A stretch of DNA of 39,968 bases from Paraglomus occultum (Eukaryota; Glomeromycota; Glomeromycetes; Paraglomerales; Paraglomeraceae). Positions 1 through 8,857 of this stretch are shown here, piece by piece. Position 1 is the stretch's first letter; every line of letters begins with the position of its first letter. Location of the stretch: contig CAJVPJ010000148.1 of NCBI GenBank assembly GCA_910592205.1, positions 1-39,968 of the forward strand. Direction: 5' to 3'. The notes under the pieces were generated by a model. The model did no database searches. It was not told the origin of the DNA and worked only from the letters and a program-made list of their open reading frames with translations. The position numbers and the translations under genes are program-made.

Positions 1-794
1 GTTGGTGCAGTTGTTTGTTGATCCACAAACTTGGGGGTTTTGTTTGTGCTGCTGTCGATCGATTTCTTCAGGGTCTCAGCCATCGTCTTTTTTGGTGGGA
101 AAGTGGGGCAGATATTGGAAAAGTGACCAGCGGATTTGCAAGAGAGACAGGATGGAGGTGCGCCCCTCCAGTTTGCAAGAACTGTAGTGCCTTCATATTC
201 CCATGTGACAGGGGCTTTCAAGGCATTGTCTTCTGGTGGAATTTGGACGATTAGGTCCCATCGGCGAGTTAGGATTTCAGTTCCTTTGTAGGTGTAGGGG
301 GCAAGGGTTTTAACACTGGTGAACTGGGCCCAATGGTTGGTGATATCCGCTTCCAGCTTTTTCCTTGGGACATGGAGAGGAACATTGGCCAGTTTGATTC
401 GTAGGGTTCTGGGGGCAACCTCCTTTGGGGGGAGAGGAATGATAAGTTTGTCCTCGATGGTGATGCCCTCAGTGAGGAGGGTTTTGGTCCTGGTTGGTTC
501 TTTGAGGGTGACTTCAAGGAAGTTAGTTTCTTGGCGAAAGGCAATGCCATTGATGTAGCCTTTGAGCGTTTCAAAGAGCTGCTCTTCAGTGACAGGCAAG
601 CTGCGAAGGTCGAAGAAGAGAGAGTTTTGTAGGTCAGTCTTTGGGACTTCCCTGTTAGAGACATAGGCGTCAAACTTAAGTTTACATTCAGTGTTTGCAA
701 ATGCAAAGGGAGAGGGTTTTTTTGTTGTTGGGCCCTTGTTTGGGTTTTGGGAAGAAGAGGCTAGTGCCTTTTGTTTATTTTTATTAGTGGACAT
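1..794 (-). CDS. Gag-like zinc-knuckle protein, LINE ORF1 type (3' end cut by window edge)
   Basis: An uninterrupted minus-strand frame starts at an ATG (792-794) and stays open to base 1, at least 264 codons; the stop lies outside the window. The N-terminal 30 residues are basic and low in complexity. A globular part follows, and then near residue 225 a CCHC zinc knuckle reads CLSCKSAGHFSNIC (C-X2-C-X4-H-X4-C). That motif binds nucleic acid in retroelement Gag/ORF1 proteins. In fungi, a knuckle protein of this shape is typically ORF1 of a non-LTR retrotransposon, with endonuclease and reverse transcriptase downstream, here off the left edge. Base composition is clearly more GC-rich than the flanking 800-2100 spacer, as expected for a recent insertion. 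The family is inferred from the knuckle and layout; no reverse transcriptase is visible. Confidence 0.75.
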   Translation of the reverse strand, partial: MSTNKNKQKALASSSQNPNKGPTTKKPSPFAFANTECKLKFDAYVSNREVPKTDLQNSLFFDLRSLPVTEEQLFETLKGYINGIAFRQETNFLEVTLKEPTRTKTLLTEGITIEDKLIIPLPPKEVAPRTLRIKLANVPLHVPRKKLEADITNHWAQFTSVKTLAPYTYKGTEILTRRWDLIVQIPPEDNALKAPVTWEYEGTTVLANWRGAPPSCLSCKSAGHFSNICPTFPPKKTMAETLKKSIDSSTNKTPKFVDQQTTAP

Positions 795-1847
795 AGATAA
801 CTATTGATAACCTTTTAAGACTCTCTTGATGGAAGGTTTCTATCTTTTACTGCAGAATTTTTTGGCTACAGAGCAAAAGGGGAAAGAGAGTCGGGATATC
901 TATTTTCAATAAATGATAGTAATAGCCAAATTAATCAAAACTATGATTGAACCAATATACAATAATTACTCCCACCACTCAGGGTATAAAAATTTTAAAC
1001 TCCAGAACTTATTATCCTTTTGACTTATTAGATCCTTTTTTCTGTTCTGAAAAAAACATTCAGTTAAAGTGTTATGTCCCTTCAAAGTCGTATGCTTTTT
1101 CATAAAAAAATTAATGATATATTAATAAGTAATTATGAAAAAAAATGGTTTAATTGTAAAAATAACAAAGAAGGTTTAATTGTTAATTGATGAGATAAAG
1201 AGGAAAGAGAACACGTTGAATTCTGCTGTTGAGATTGTTAGGAAAATAAAAAAGCATTTTTACTTTTGTTAACATTCGTCCCAATGCAAAAGGCCATTGT
1301 GTAATGTCAAACCAAAAGCATATTGCCGATTTTGAGGTGTATTCCAATATTCATTATCCACAACCGCTATTACTATTGACATGCAAACATACGGCTGTTA
1401 AAAAATTTTTTATTAAAGATGTATGCTTTATGACCATACTAATATAAAGTTTACTGTAAACTATGTTATATGAAGTACATAATACCCAATATTCAAGGTC
1501 ATCAAATTGTTACCTGTTTTATTTTGCTTCGCTTTTAGAAAAACTTCTGATTCACGGATTTGATTCACAATATCGATTCGTTATAATATGATGTAAGTTA
1601 CGTAAATATATTTAATATTAATACTTTCCTTGTCTCGCATGTACCTGCTATAAGAAAAACACGAAAAAAATCCGCGGAGCAAAGCCGTTACGCGGCTTCA
1701 AAAAACCATAGGAGTAATGGATTTATTATTTTTTATTAATAATTTGTTGGTCCTTATACAGAATAAAATACCAAATTTTATATACTAATACCTGCGTTTA
1801 TATATATAATAATAAAAAAATAAAATAACGCAAGTTTATACAGTATA
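795..1847. other. AT-rich spacer, no gene seen
   Basis: This stretch is very AT-rich, with no open frame of convincing length or codon pattern. A short hairpin with arms AAGCCG/CGGCTT lies near 1683-1700. It may contain the 5' region of the element reading leftwards from 794. Confidence 0.5.
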
Positions 1848-1928
1848 TAAATTTTACACAAAACACCAAATTTGTCTTTTTTTATATAATTTGTTTTTAT
1901 AGATACGTGGCGTTTTGTGTAAAATTTT
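1848..1928. repeat. 20-bp inverted repeat (hairpin)
   Basis: The arms are 1848-1867 and 1909-1928, with TTTTACACAAAACACC on the left and its complement on the right. There is a single mismatch, and the spacer is about 41 bp. The right arm ends immediately before the ATG of the small reading frame at 1929, so it could be a promoter-proximal structure or a terminal repeat of a very small element. Confidence 0.6.
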
Positions 1929-2116
1929 ATGTCAGATAACAAAATTTTCGCTAAAACTTCCGGCTCTATTTTGGTAGTTAGTGGAGTGACTGCTTTAGCT
2001 AGTGAAATAGTTAAAGAACGTTTGTTAGAGCCTCAAGAAAACGATTGGAAACTTTGTCTCTCCCTATTTCTGCTGTTCAAAGACCAGTAACAATGCGATT
2101 AAAATTTCCTGCATAG
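1929..2116 (+). pseudogene. Small decayed reading frame of unknown family
   Basis: An ATG at 1929 opens a 53-codon frame (stop 2088-2090) with a hydrophobic stretch ILVVSGVTALASEIV. A one-base shift near codon 40 would continue the coding-like pattern in the next frame (ISAVQRPVTMRLKFPA) to a TAG at 2114-2116, so this is probably a frameshifted remnant. It lies just outside the left arm of the 35-bp inverted repeat. No family is recognised. Confidence 0.3.
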
Positions 2117-2152
2117 ACTGTGATACGATAGGACAATGTCACGTAATCAAAA

Positions 2153-2187
2153 TGGGGCGTGCTGCAACAAAACCAGACAAAGTGAAC
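2153..2187 (+). repeat. 35-bp inverted repeat, left arm
   Basis: The arm begins TGGGGCGTGCTGCAACAAAA and is identical to the reverse complement of 7833-7867. The next outer bases read AAAT on both flanks (2150-2153 and 7867-7870, overlapping the outermost arm base), which could be a short target-site duplication or chance in AT-rich DNA. The two arms enclose the Crinkler gene and the UGA-Trp cluster. Confidence 0.85.
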
Positions 2188-2776
2188 TTTAAATGTATGT
2201 GGCTTAGCAATCGTGATGACGTACCTAAAAATTTTTTTGCTTTACTGCAAAACAACAGTACTCGTGTCTACCGATCTCGAGCATCAACGCACAACACCTC
2301 CCACTCCATGATTTCTTATGTTCGACAGATTGGACTTTATGCCAGATCAAACGTGTGTATTAAGTACTGTGCACCCTAATAACCTGATGTCTTTGGGTAA
2401 AATTTTTTCTGTACGTTCACTCTGCTTAGTTATCTATCCGGCTACAAATAAGACCGAGATCTATACATCAGACGTAACGGCTATTTTTCAATGAATGAAT
2501 GGATATTCACGCTCGAATACTTGTCACTAATTTGCTGTTGATATTTCTACGTTTAACTTATCGAGTTGTCATTATAATAAAGCCAGAAACACGGGAACCG
2601 TCAAAGAAGGAGAAATTCGTTATAAAGTTAAAAGTGCCGTCCATCAGTTTCTCAACCAGCGACGGACTGCGACTGAAAACGTTAGCACGACTGACGGCCA
2701 TCAGTTTCTCAACTGGCAATCGACCGCAATTGAAAACACCAGCACGAATACCAGCACGGATATAAACGCACCTGAC
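2188..2776. other. Region upstream of the Crinkler gene, with a diverged ~60-bp tandem duplication
   Basis: No separate gene is credible here. Bases 2641-2757 contain two diverged copies of a ~60-bp unit, each starting CCATCAGTTTCTCAAC. In the frame of the downstream gene the region from 2531 is open but has no ATG. It reads as two copies of an HQFLN-containing peptide, so it may be an N-terminal extension reached from an unseen upstream exon, or simply 5' leader. Confidence 0.4.
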
Positions 2777-5531
2777 ATGAGACCCCCAAAGGCCTGGTAC
2801 AAACTTGTAAAGCCCGAAAGCGCCTGGGACAAAATTCCTCTGCTTGAGGTCGAAGACGTAAGCGACCTCAAGAATGCGATCAAGAAAGCAATGTCACCGA
2901 AGTTAGATCTCTATCCCGCCGCCGATCTCATTCTCAAAGCGTCAAAGTTCGATAACAAGGACGCTGGCAATGCCATTGAGTTCGATTCGGAGAGCCAACT
3001 TGAATCAATCCTAAAGTATTTTGGAGTAGAACAAACTCCAATTCATCAATCTTTCGCTGCAAATATTAGGCTGTTCCTAAGTGCTCAGGATGGTAAGTAA
3101 AACTGTGCCATTCTCATCACGCATTGTCTCATCTTGGGCGTCTCGGCATGCTCGCGCTGGGGTTCAGTATGTTTTACGTTCGTATAGCTACCACTTTCAC
3201 ACGCTCTTGCCTCGTAGCCTCTTCTACATGCTCCTGCTATTTTGTTTTTGTCGCTCGCTCTAAATTTCTTCGCCATTTATTGACCCGTTCGTTCCTTCAT
3301 TTTCTGCTGTCGCTCTAATTCCCTTAGTCATCTATTGTATCATTCATTTTTGTTTTTTGTCATTCCTTCGACGTTTTTTCTTACACTTTTGCGTTCGTGT
3401 CATTGATCGCCCCGACACTGCATTCCGATGTCCACATATTGACAATGTGTTCCGTGCAGTCATCATTTATAACCATTTTATTCTTGTTTATTCTATCATA
3501 CCAATGATAATCTTATCCCTACGTTCCTCATAGTTACCCACTTGCCGTCTGCATTGAAGAGGAAGCTGGATTTGCAGGCCATTGCACACAGCAAGTCCAA
3601 CTTTTATTTTTATTTAATAAGTATAATCTCCGGCAGATATGGCATTTTCTGACCCACTGATTTCTCACAGAACGTCGCAAGTTTGCCGCCGCCACTGAGG
3701 CTGATCCGGTCAACAACTTCTATATTGAACCCAAGATTCTCGAAAATTTTGCATCATACCTCCTTAACCGTCAGTTCTGCCTCCTTTTTGGACATCGCCA
3801 GAGTGGCAAGACTACCATTTGTCATGCATTGTTGCGATGGTTCTACGAACACCCAGAAAAGTTCACAGAATTTTCCGGTTGTAACCCCGATGACTTCGAC
3901 ATGCATGTCGTAACCTTTGATGCCACAGTTCGGGCCGATCAAGGGTCAAAAGTATTCTGGAAAGCTGTGTGCGAAAGACTTTATTCTTTAGACAAGAGCC
4001 GAATCGACGTCAACCTTCCCGCAACGAGTTCCGGAGCTTTCTTGAATTTCTTCTCGAAACGCAATCATCCTTCGTCAAAGCCGGTTATTCTCCTCATCGA
4101 TGAAGCTTCGCGCCTAACTAGCGTGGGTGGTGAAACTGATGTCACAAATGAGGTTACCGATGAATTTATCAGCGTGCTACGGTCTCTAAAGAACGCTCAC
4201 GATTATTCTCTACATGGTCTTGCGCTTGTCGGCACCGAAAGTATTAGAGAGCTCTTGGTCGCTCACAATAAGCCTGGTGCTTCGTCCCAAATTTCGCCGT
4301 TTTCACAAGAGGCAACCTGGATGGCCGGCCGGTTTACCAAAGCCGAAGTCGAAGAACTTTTTGGCCAGTTCGCTAAGGATAGAAGTTCTATGTTCGATTC
4401 GGTCAATATTGCAACAGATGTTTTCGAACTCACTCTTGGCCATAAAGGTCTTGTCGGCGCTTGTGGTGCTTATGTTCAGCAAGGATACGATTTTGGAAGC
4501 TCCCCCATTATAACCCTTGATGACTGGAAGAAGTATACACCTGTTGAACTACGGCGATTCATAGTACAAAAGCAACATTATGACTCCATCGTGCGATCTC
4601 TCGGCAATCTCTCTCCGGCGAGCAAATCTATTCTTATGGACGTTCTCGGTCATGGCATTTGTGAAGTTGATCCCGTAAGTTAACTTCTTTTGTTTCATTT
4701 TTGATCTTCAATCTGTCATTTATTTATTATAATTTTTTTTGAAAAGACAAAGGAGGCTACGAAATATCTTTTGGCGGAAGGAATGGTGTATGTTAAGGAG
4801 GAACGAAGTGACGGAAGCGCGATAATTGAATGCGCCGCGCCTATCCTTCGGGGTCTAATGCTCTCCCACATAAGTATGCGTGGATTCAACCTATCTCGGG
4901 CTCCACCGGATGAGAAAGAGATTGACCTTCAGTGGTTGTTAGGTGGTATTATGCAAAAATTGATGGTCGATCTTCTGATTAGTTCTTTTTTCCTATACAG
5001 TGCTTGTCCATTCGGAGACTCTACGCACCGCAATTCTTGAACGCCGATGGAAACCCGTCGGAGTATTCGTTTCAATCAGAATTTGCAACTGTTTTCAGGC
5101 ACTTGCTCCCGTTGGCGTATCCAGTCCTGCGATATAAAACTATAGTGGAGGTTAAAGAGCGCAATGAAGACGGCCGCCGTTCTCAACGATTAGATATCCT
5201 CATCCGCAACGGTTCCGACCTACCGTCATACGGTTTTGAGCTCGTCGTTGCAGCGAGTCGACCAAATTTCGACGAACACCACAAAAGGGCTCATGACTAC
5301 GGCAAGCTCCATGGCTGTCGTCACGTGTTAATGGTTAATTTGTGCCCTAAGGTTACGCTAAGTGAATATTTCGGGAAAATGAATTACGACAATGTGACTC
5401 CAGCGAATGTGGTCATCAAGCCAAATGAATTTAAGGGTGTAATTAGATTTGAAGAAAACGACGAACATGTATCGATTACTGGTACCGACTGGGATATGAT
5501 GTTCAATAGTGATCTTGAATATGCAGCCTAA
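2777..5531 (+). CDS. Crinkler (CRN) effector: ubiquitin-like header, P-loop NTPase, REase-fold C-terminus
   Basis: Exons are 2777-3092, 3671-4674, 4747 to about 4942/4965, and 5001-5531. Residues 1-105 resemble the CRN ubiquitin-like header (EVEDVSDLKNAIKKAM then an AADLIL motif). Exon 2 has Walker A GHRQSGKTT near residue 146 and Walker B VILLIDEA about 100 residues later. The last exon has a REase-like core, RLDILIRNG followed by YGFELVVAAS, then EHHKRAHDYGKL; the classic ExK lysine is absent, and I have not checked whether this is usual for the family. CRN proteins act inside host or competitor cells, and many carry this NTPase-nuclease layout. The first intron is long (578 nt). The exon 3/4 junction does not resolve to an ordinary intron: the good-looking intron 4943-5000 breaks frame, and the frame-preserving one (4966-5000) is only 35 nt. 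The gene may be damaged. The start at 2777 is the first in-frame ATG after a stop at 2528. Confidence 0.8.
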
Positions 5532-5814
5532 TGGTTTGTATTTGAAGTGGAAATGAATAAAATTTTCTGAGAAAAATACGGTTAGTAGCAAATGTCGTGG
5601 AGTTAAGAGCATACGTGTAAATAAATTGCTTCTGAGTTTTAGTGGAGCGGTAGCACCAAAACCAAGGAGCACTCGTTGATACAGAATGAGATAGTGTTGA
5701 GTGTGTCAGTTGCTCAGCGCAAATGGTTGAAATATCTTGTGTTTGCTACAGGCAGTATAGAACAATCAAGGCTACATCTTTTATTTTACAGGCATAAAGG
5801 GATTACCCTCCCTC
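5532..5814. other. 3' flank of the Crinkler gene
   Basis: An AATAAA at about 5555 follows the Crinkler stop and is a plausible polyadenylation signal. No gene is seen between it and the minus-strand ORF that ends at 5815. Confidence 0.4.
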
Positions 5815-6045
5815 TTATTCTTCTATTTTTCTTTTTTTTCTTGGTTCTTGAAATGGTTCTGCCAACGTCCGCTTAAGAGCTTTTTCTGACCTTTCCTCTT
5901 GGTAAATTTCATAAGTTATCTTTTCTTGGTCTAGATAGTCCTTGATAGTCTGCATGCTTTTTAGTTTGAAAATATAAGGAGCGATTTTTTCACCTTGTTC
6001 TTGCTTTAAAAGAGAGTGTAAAGTGCTGTAGTTTTTGGGCTCCAT
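5815..6045 (-). CDS. Small basic/acidic protein of unknown family, 76 aa
   Basis: The ATG at 6045 gives 76 residues; the same frame has an earlier ATG at 6138, but the 31 extra residues are a membrane-like, AT-driven stretch. The protein is rich in K and E and ends in a basic cluster RKKRKIEE that could act as a nuclear signal. It has no tryptophan, so the genetic code cannot be judged. It lies between the Crinkler gene and the UGA-Trp cluster, inside the 35-bp inverted repeats, pointing away from the cluster. No family is recognised. Confidence 0.45.
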   Translation of the reverse strand: MEPKNYSTLHSLLKQEQGEKIAPYIFKLKSMQTIKDYLDQEKITYEIYQEERSEKALKRTLAEPFQEPRKKRKIEE

Positions 6046-6311
6046 AGTGGATCTAATATAGATAAGTTTCATATATTTCAATTTTATATATATGGATACC
6101 CCTATGTGGAGTACATAATAAATACACAATATTATCAAAATTTTACAAAATCAGACAAACTGAGCGTAATACTAATACATATATAAAATATATATATATA
6201 TTAATTATTAATGAATATGAAAAAGCTCTCCAATTTTTAGAAGTAGTAGTAATTAAGTTTAATAAGTTTAATCTTTTGATGTTGCTAGTACTAGTAAAGT
6301 AAAATACTAAA

Positions 6312-7030
6312 ATGATTTATATACTTATATTAAAAGCAAGCCTATGGTATCAATGGAAAATAACAATTTTTAAACAGGAACTAATTAGAGAATTAGGTGA
6401 AGTAAATTTCATTCCAAAACCTCCTAATGAAGAAATTTTTAGATCAGTGTTTGATAAAATTTTAGTTCACTCTTGTAGTTGACCTGAGTTTTGTGAAAAA
6501 TTCCCCATTAAGGAAGTTTGGCAACACTATCTTGCTGTACAATATCTTTTTTCTCAATATTATATTGGTTATAATAAATTTGAGAAATAGAAAGAAGTTG
6601 GGTGATTACGATCATTAGTAATTAGTTTAGAGAAAGAGAGAAATTCTTTAAAAGGAAATGTTGTTAATTTAGAAAAAGTTAATCAAGAATTAGAGCAAAA
6701 GGTAAAAGAACTGGAAATTCAAGTAGAAGAGTTAGATGATGAGGTACAAATGGAGTGAGAAGAAGCTGAAAAAGCCCTAGACAAATCCAGGGAATGGAGA
6801 ATAAGACAATTAGATGAGGTAAACAATAGTCATGATAAAGAAATGACTAGACTTCTGAAACAAATAGAGAAACTTCAAAACACTCTAGCAATTAGGTGGA
6901 CAAACTTAAAGAAAGTAAAAGTTGAGGGAATAGGAAATGTAAGTTTAAACAAGTAGCAAACAAGATAGATAGGATGAAAGAAAAAGTTCAACAGAAATTT
7001 CAAGTTTTTATCATTCAAAAGGGTAAGTAG
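6312..7030 (+). pseudogene. Decayed coiled-coil protein gene, readable only with UGA = Trp
   Basis: From the ATG at 6312 one frame stays coding-like to a TAG at 6954-6956 but crosses three TGA codons (6480, 6603, 6756) and one TAG (6588). Reading TGA as Trp gives contexts HSCSWPEFCEK, KEVGWLRSL and VQMEWEEAEKAL. A shift of frame near 6930 then continues the coil to a TAG at 7028-7030. A likely +1 slip near 6365 suggests an original start at the downstream ATG (about 6353), giving a MVSMENNNF-like N-terminus. The second half is a long K/E/L coiled coil (LEKVNQELEQKVKELEIQ). There are no introns. It is followed after 4 bp by the next frame, as in a bacterial operon. Under the standard code it would be fragments under 60 codons. 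Confidence 0.65.
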
Positions 7031-7034
7031 TCAT

Positions 7035-7532
7035 ATGAGATTAGCATTAGAATATAGAGTATTAGAGGTAGCAAAAGGAGATGAATGGCAATGTAACTAT
7101 TGTTTTTTAGATTTCGAAGACCAGACTAACCTTAACTTCAATACTGCCCTCACTACTCATCAAATGGTCGCGATTGACAAGAAAACTGATGACTATGCTG
7201 ATATAGCTTTTATTTGTGGTGATTGTAAAAGAGATTTTGAAAATAATGCTCTTCCTTGATGTGAAAAGTGTGGAAAGTTAAAGAGAAACCGAAGAAGATG
7301 TTTTTGCCATTTGGAAAAAGACAAAAGCACCAAACAACTCTCTACGGAAGAAATAATTTCTCAGACTTTTAGTTCTCGTTTGGAAAAGAAAACTAGGGAG
7401 CTAGAAAATGAGCTATCAACTACTAAAGAGGCATTAGAAATCGAAAGAGAAGAAGTAGCCAAGTTTCAAGAGAAGTCAGAGGAGTGGAGCAAGAAACAGA
7501 AGCAAGAACTCTTGGATAGGATAAAGAATTAG
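7035..7532 (+). CDS. Zinc-ribbon plus coiled-coil protein, intact only with UGA = Trp
   Basis: The frame runs from the ATG at 7035 to a TAG at 7530-7532 and is 165 codons with a single internal TGA (7257-7259). On both sides of that codon the sequence is plainly one protein: CNYC and CGDC pairs upstream, then ALP-(UGA)-CEKCGKLKRNRRRCFC downstream. Together they give four cysteine pairs typical of zinc-ribbon folds, with the UGA exactly where a Trp next to a Cys pair is natural. The C-terminal ~70 residues are a coiled coil. Standard Trp codons (TGG) also occur, as in Mollicutes. Under the nuclear code the protein would be truncated at residue 74 inside the zinc cluster. No named family is recognised. 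Confidence 0.65.
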
Positions 7533-7593
7533 AAATTAATGGTAAACATAACAAAAAATCCCACTTGCCAAACTCTCTTCCTTCTTTATCCTA

Positions 7594-7806
7594 ATGTGAC
7601 TAGGTGGTAACCCACAAAGCCCTGCGAGCTGGATACATTTTCCAGTAGAAAGATTAAAAAAACGGACTCCTCAAGAACTGGTTAATGAAATAGAATGTTA
7701 TAAGGAAGAAGTTGCTCGATTAAAATCTCAATTAGAAAAATTAAATTCTCAACAGAAGGCTCGAATTGAAGTTAAAAAGTGACCTTGATTGAAAATAAGC
7801 AATTAA
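7594..7806 (+). CDS. Short coiled-coil protein with three UGA = Trp codons
   Basis: The frame is ATG at 7594 to TAA at 7804-7806, 70 codons, with TGA at 7597, 7780 and 7786. Read as Trp it begins MWLGGNPQSPASW and ends KKWPWLKISN, with a coiled coil (VARLKSQLEKLNSQ) between. Having TGA as codon 2 and twice within three codons of a WPW motif makes the alternative code hard to avoid if this is a gene. It ends 27 bp before the right arm of the 35-bp inverted repeat. The family is unknown. Confidence 0.5.
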
Positions 7807-7832
7807 AAAAAAATTACTAAGTGACGTCAAAT

Positions 7833-7867
7833 GTTCACTTTGTCTGGTTTTGTTGCAGCACGCCCCA
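7833..7867 (-). repeat. 35-bp inverted repeat, right arm
   Basis: This is the perfect inverted copy of 2153-2187. It closes a 5.7-kb interval that holds the Crinkler gene, the small minus-strand ORF and the UGA-Trp cluster. Confidence 0.85.
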
Positions 7868-8304
7868 AATATGCTGTAGGTTTACGAAAGTAAAAGTTTG
7901 ATTAAAACATAATTAATATTATCTTGGCTGTAAAACTTTGAATTCGATTGATATTATAGATCCCAATCTCGCAAAAATAAATCATAAATCTTTTTTTGTT
8001 TTTCTTTGGTTAACTGATGGAAGTTGAATTCTAATTTTATTATTAGCTAACCCTTGATTCGTACATTTAGTATCGTTTTTTTGTATTGATTGAATCGTTC
8101 CTTGAGTGCTTCCCAAAATAGAAATGTTGACGAATAACTTCTTGTATTATTTTTTTTACTGATTTTTCGTCATTAATTATATTTTGATACAAAACTAGAA
8201 AATCAATAGATTTTTCATTCGATTCGGATATTAGTTTTGTTGACAAAGTTTATTCGAATATCGGTTCTCAATTTTTTAATTAATTTTTATAATTTAGGAT
8301 AATT
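7868..8304. other. AT-rich spacer, no gene seen
   Basis: There are no convincing codon patterns on either strand. Confidence 0.4.
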
Positions 8305-8487
8305 TTATTTTGAAACCTGCTTCTTTGCTTTCTTACTGGATAGTTTACTGGTAGATTCACCAGCACGCTTTTTCTGGAACGCATCATTAAATAATGCAAG
8401 AGATATATTCATTGGGTCAGTGGTATTTAGACTTCCAGGTGTGTCCTCAACCGTAGGTTTTACCTCCATCTTACAAGTCTTGGGCAT
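8305..8487 (-). CDS. Possible 60-aa lysine-tailed protein
   Basis: The frame starts at an ATG (8485-8487) and has a balanced composition with a basic C-terminus (SKLSSKKAKKQVSK) that could be a nuclear signal. Its residue mix is less AT-driven than the surroundings, which argues for real coding. It may be a single-exon gene or the last exon of something larger. The family is unknown. Confidence 0.35.
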   Translation of the reverse strand: MPKTCKMEVKPTVEDTPGSLNTTDPMNISLALFNDAFQKKRAGESTSKLSSKKAKKQVSK

Positions 8488-8857
8488 ATTAAATGTTTTT
8501 TGATAGAATTCTCGCTACAATTACGATGATATATATGACTACAGACAAGTATGGTAATCGGAATTTTTATTTCATACAGAAAAAGTTCTTGGTTGCAGAA
8601 CAAGCATGGGTTTAGTTCAGAAACATTGACACCTTTTGCAATCTTTCCTGGGAAGGATATTTAATGCAAGAGATTTAAGAGATGATATATTAATAGACAT
8701 AATAAAAAATTTTTTGCACATAGTGCGTTTTTCATATAATTCGTTAATTTTTGAAATCATAATAATTAATTAACACACGTACATCTTATATCTAAACTAA
8801 AAAATAATTAGGTTATATGAGGAACAATAATATATTTCAATTAAATGTTTTGAATTT
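8488..8857. other. Spacer, nothing supported
   Basis: AT-rich DNA without a supported feature. Confidence 0.3.

Noticed and set aside
269-706. 145-codon minus-strand open frame
   Set aside because: It overlaps in another frame the zinc-knuckle ORF (794 to 1), which has better coding quality; composition here is S/P/L-driven, as in a shadow frame.
2152-2379. 75-codon plus-strand frame starting on the left inverted-repeat arm
   Set aside because: Its first 12 codons are simply the repeat arm, and the remainder has no protein-like pattern.
3085-3318. Open frames on both strands between 3085 and 3318
   Set aside because: They lie within the first intron of the Crinkler gene, are T/C-rich, and have no family features.
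6312-7806. UGA-Trp cluster as a simple mitochondrial gene insertion
   Set aside because: Not excluded, but none of the three proteins looks like a standard mitochondrial gene (no respiratory, ribosomal or homing-endonuclease motif), and the operon-like spacing fits a bacterial source better.
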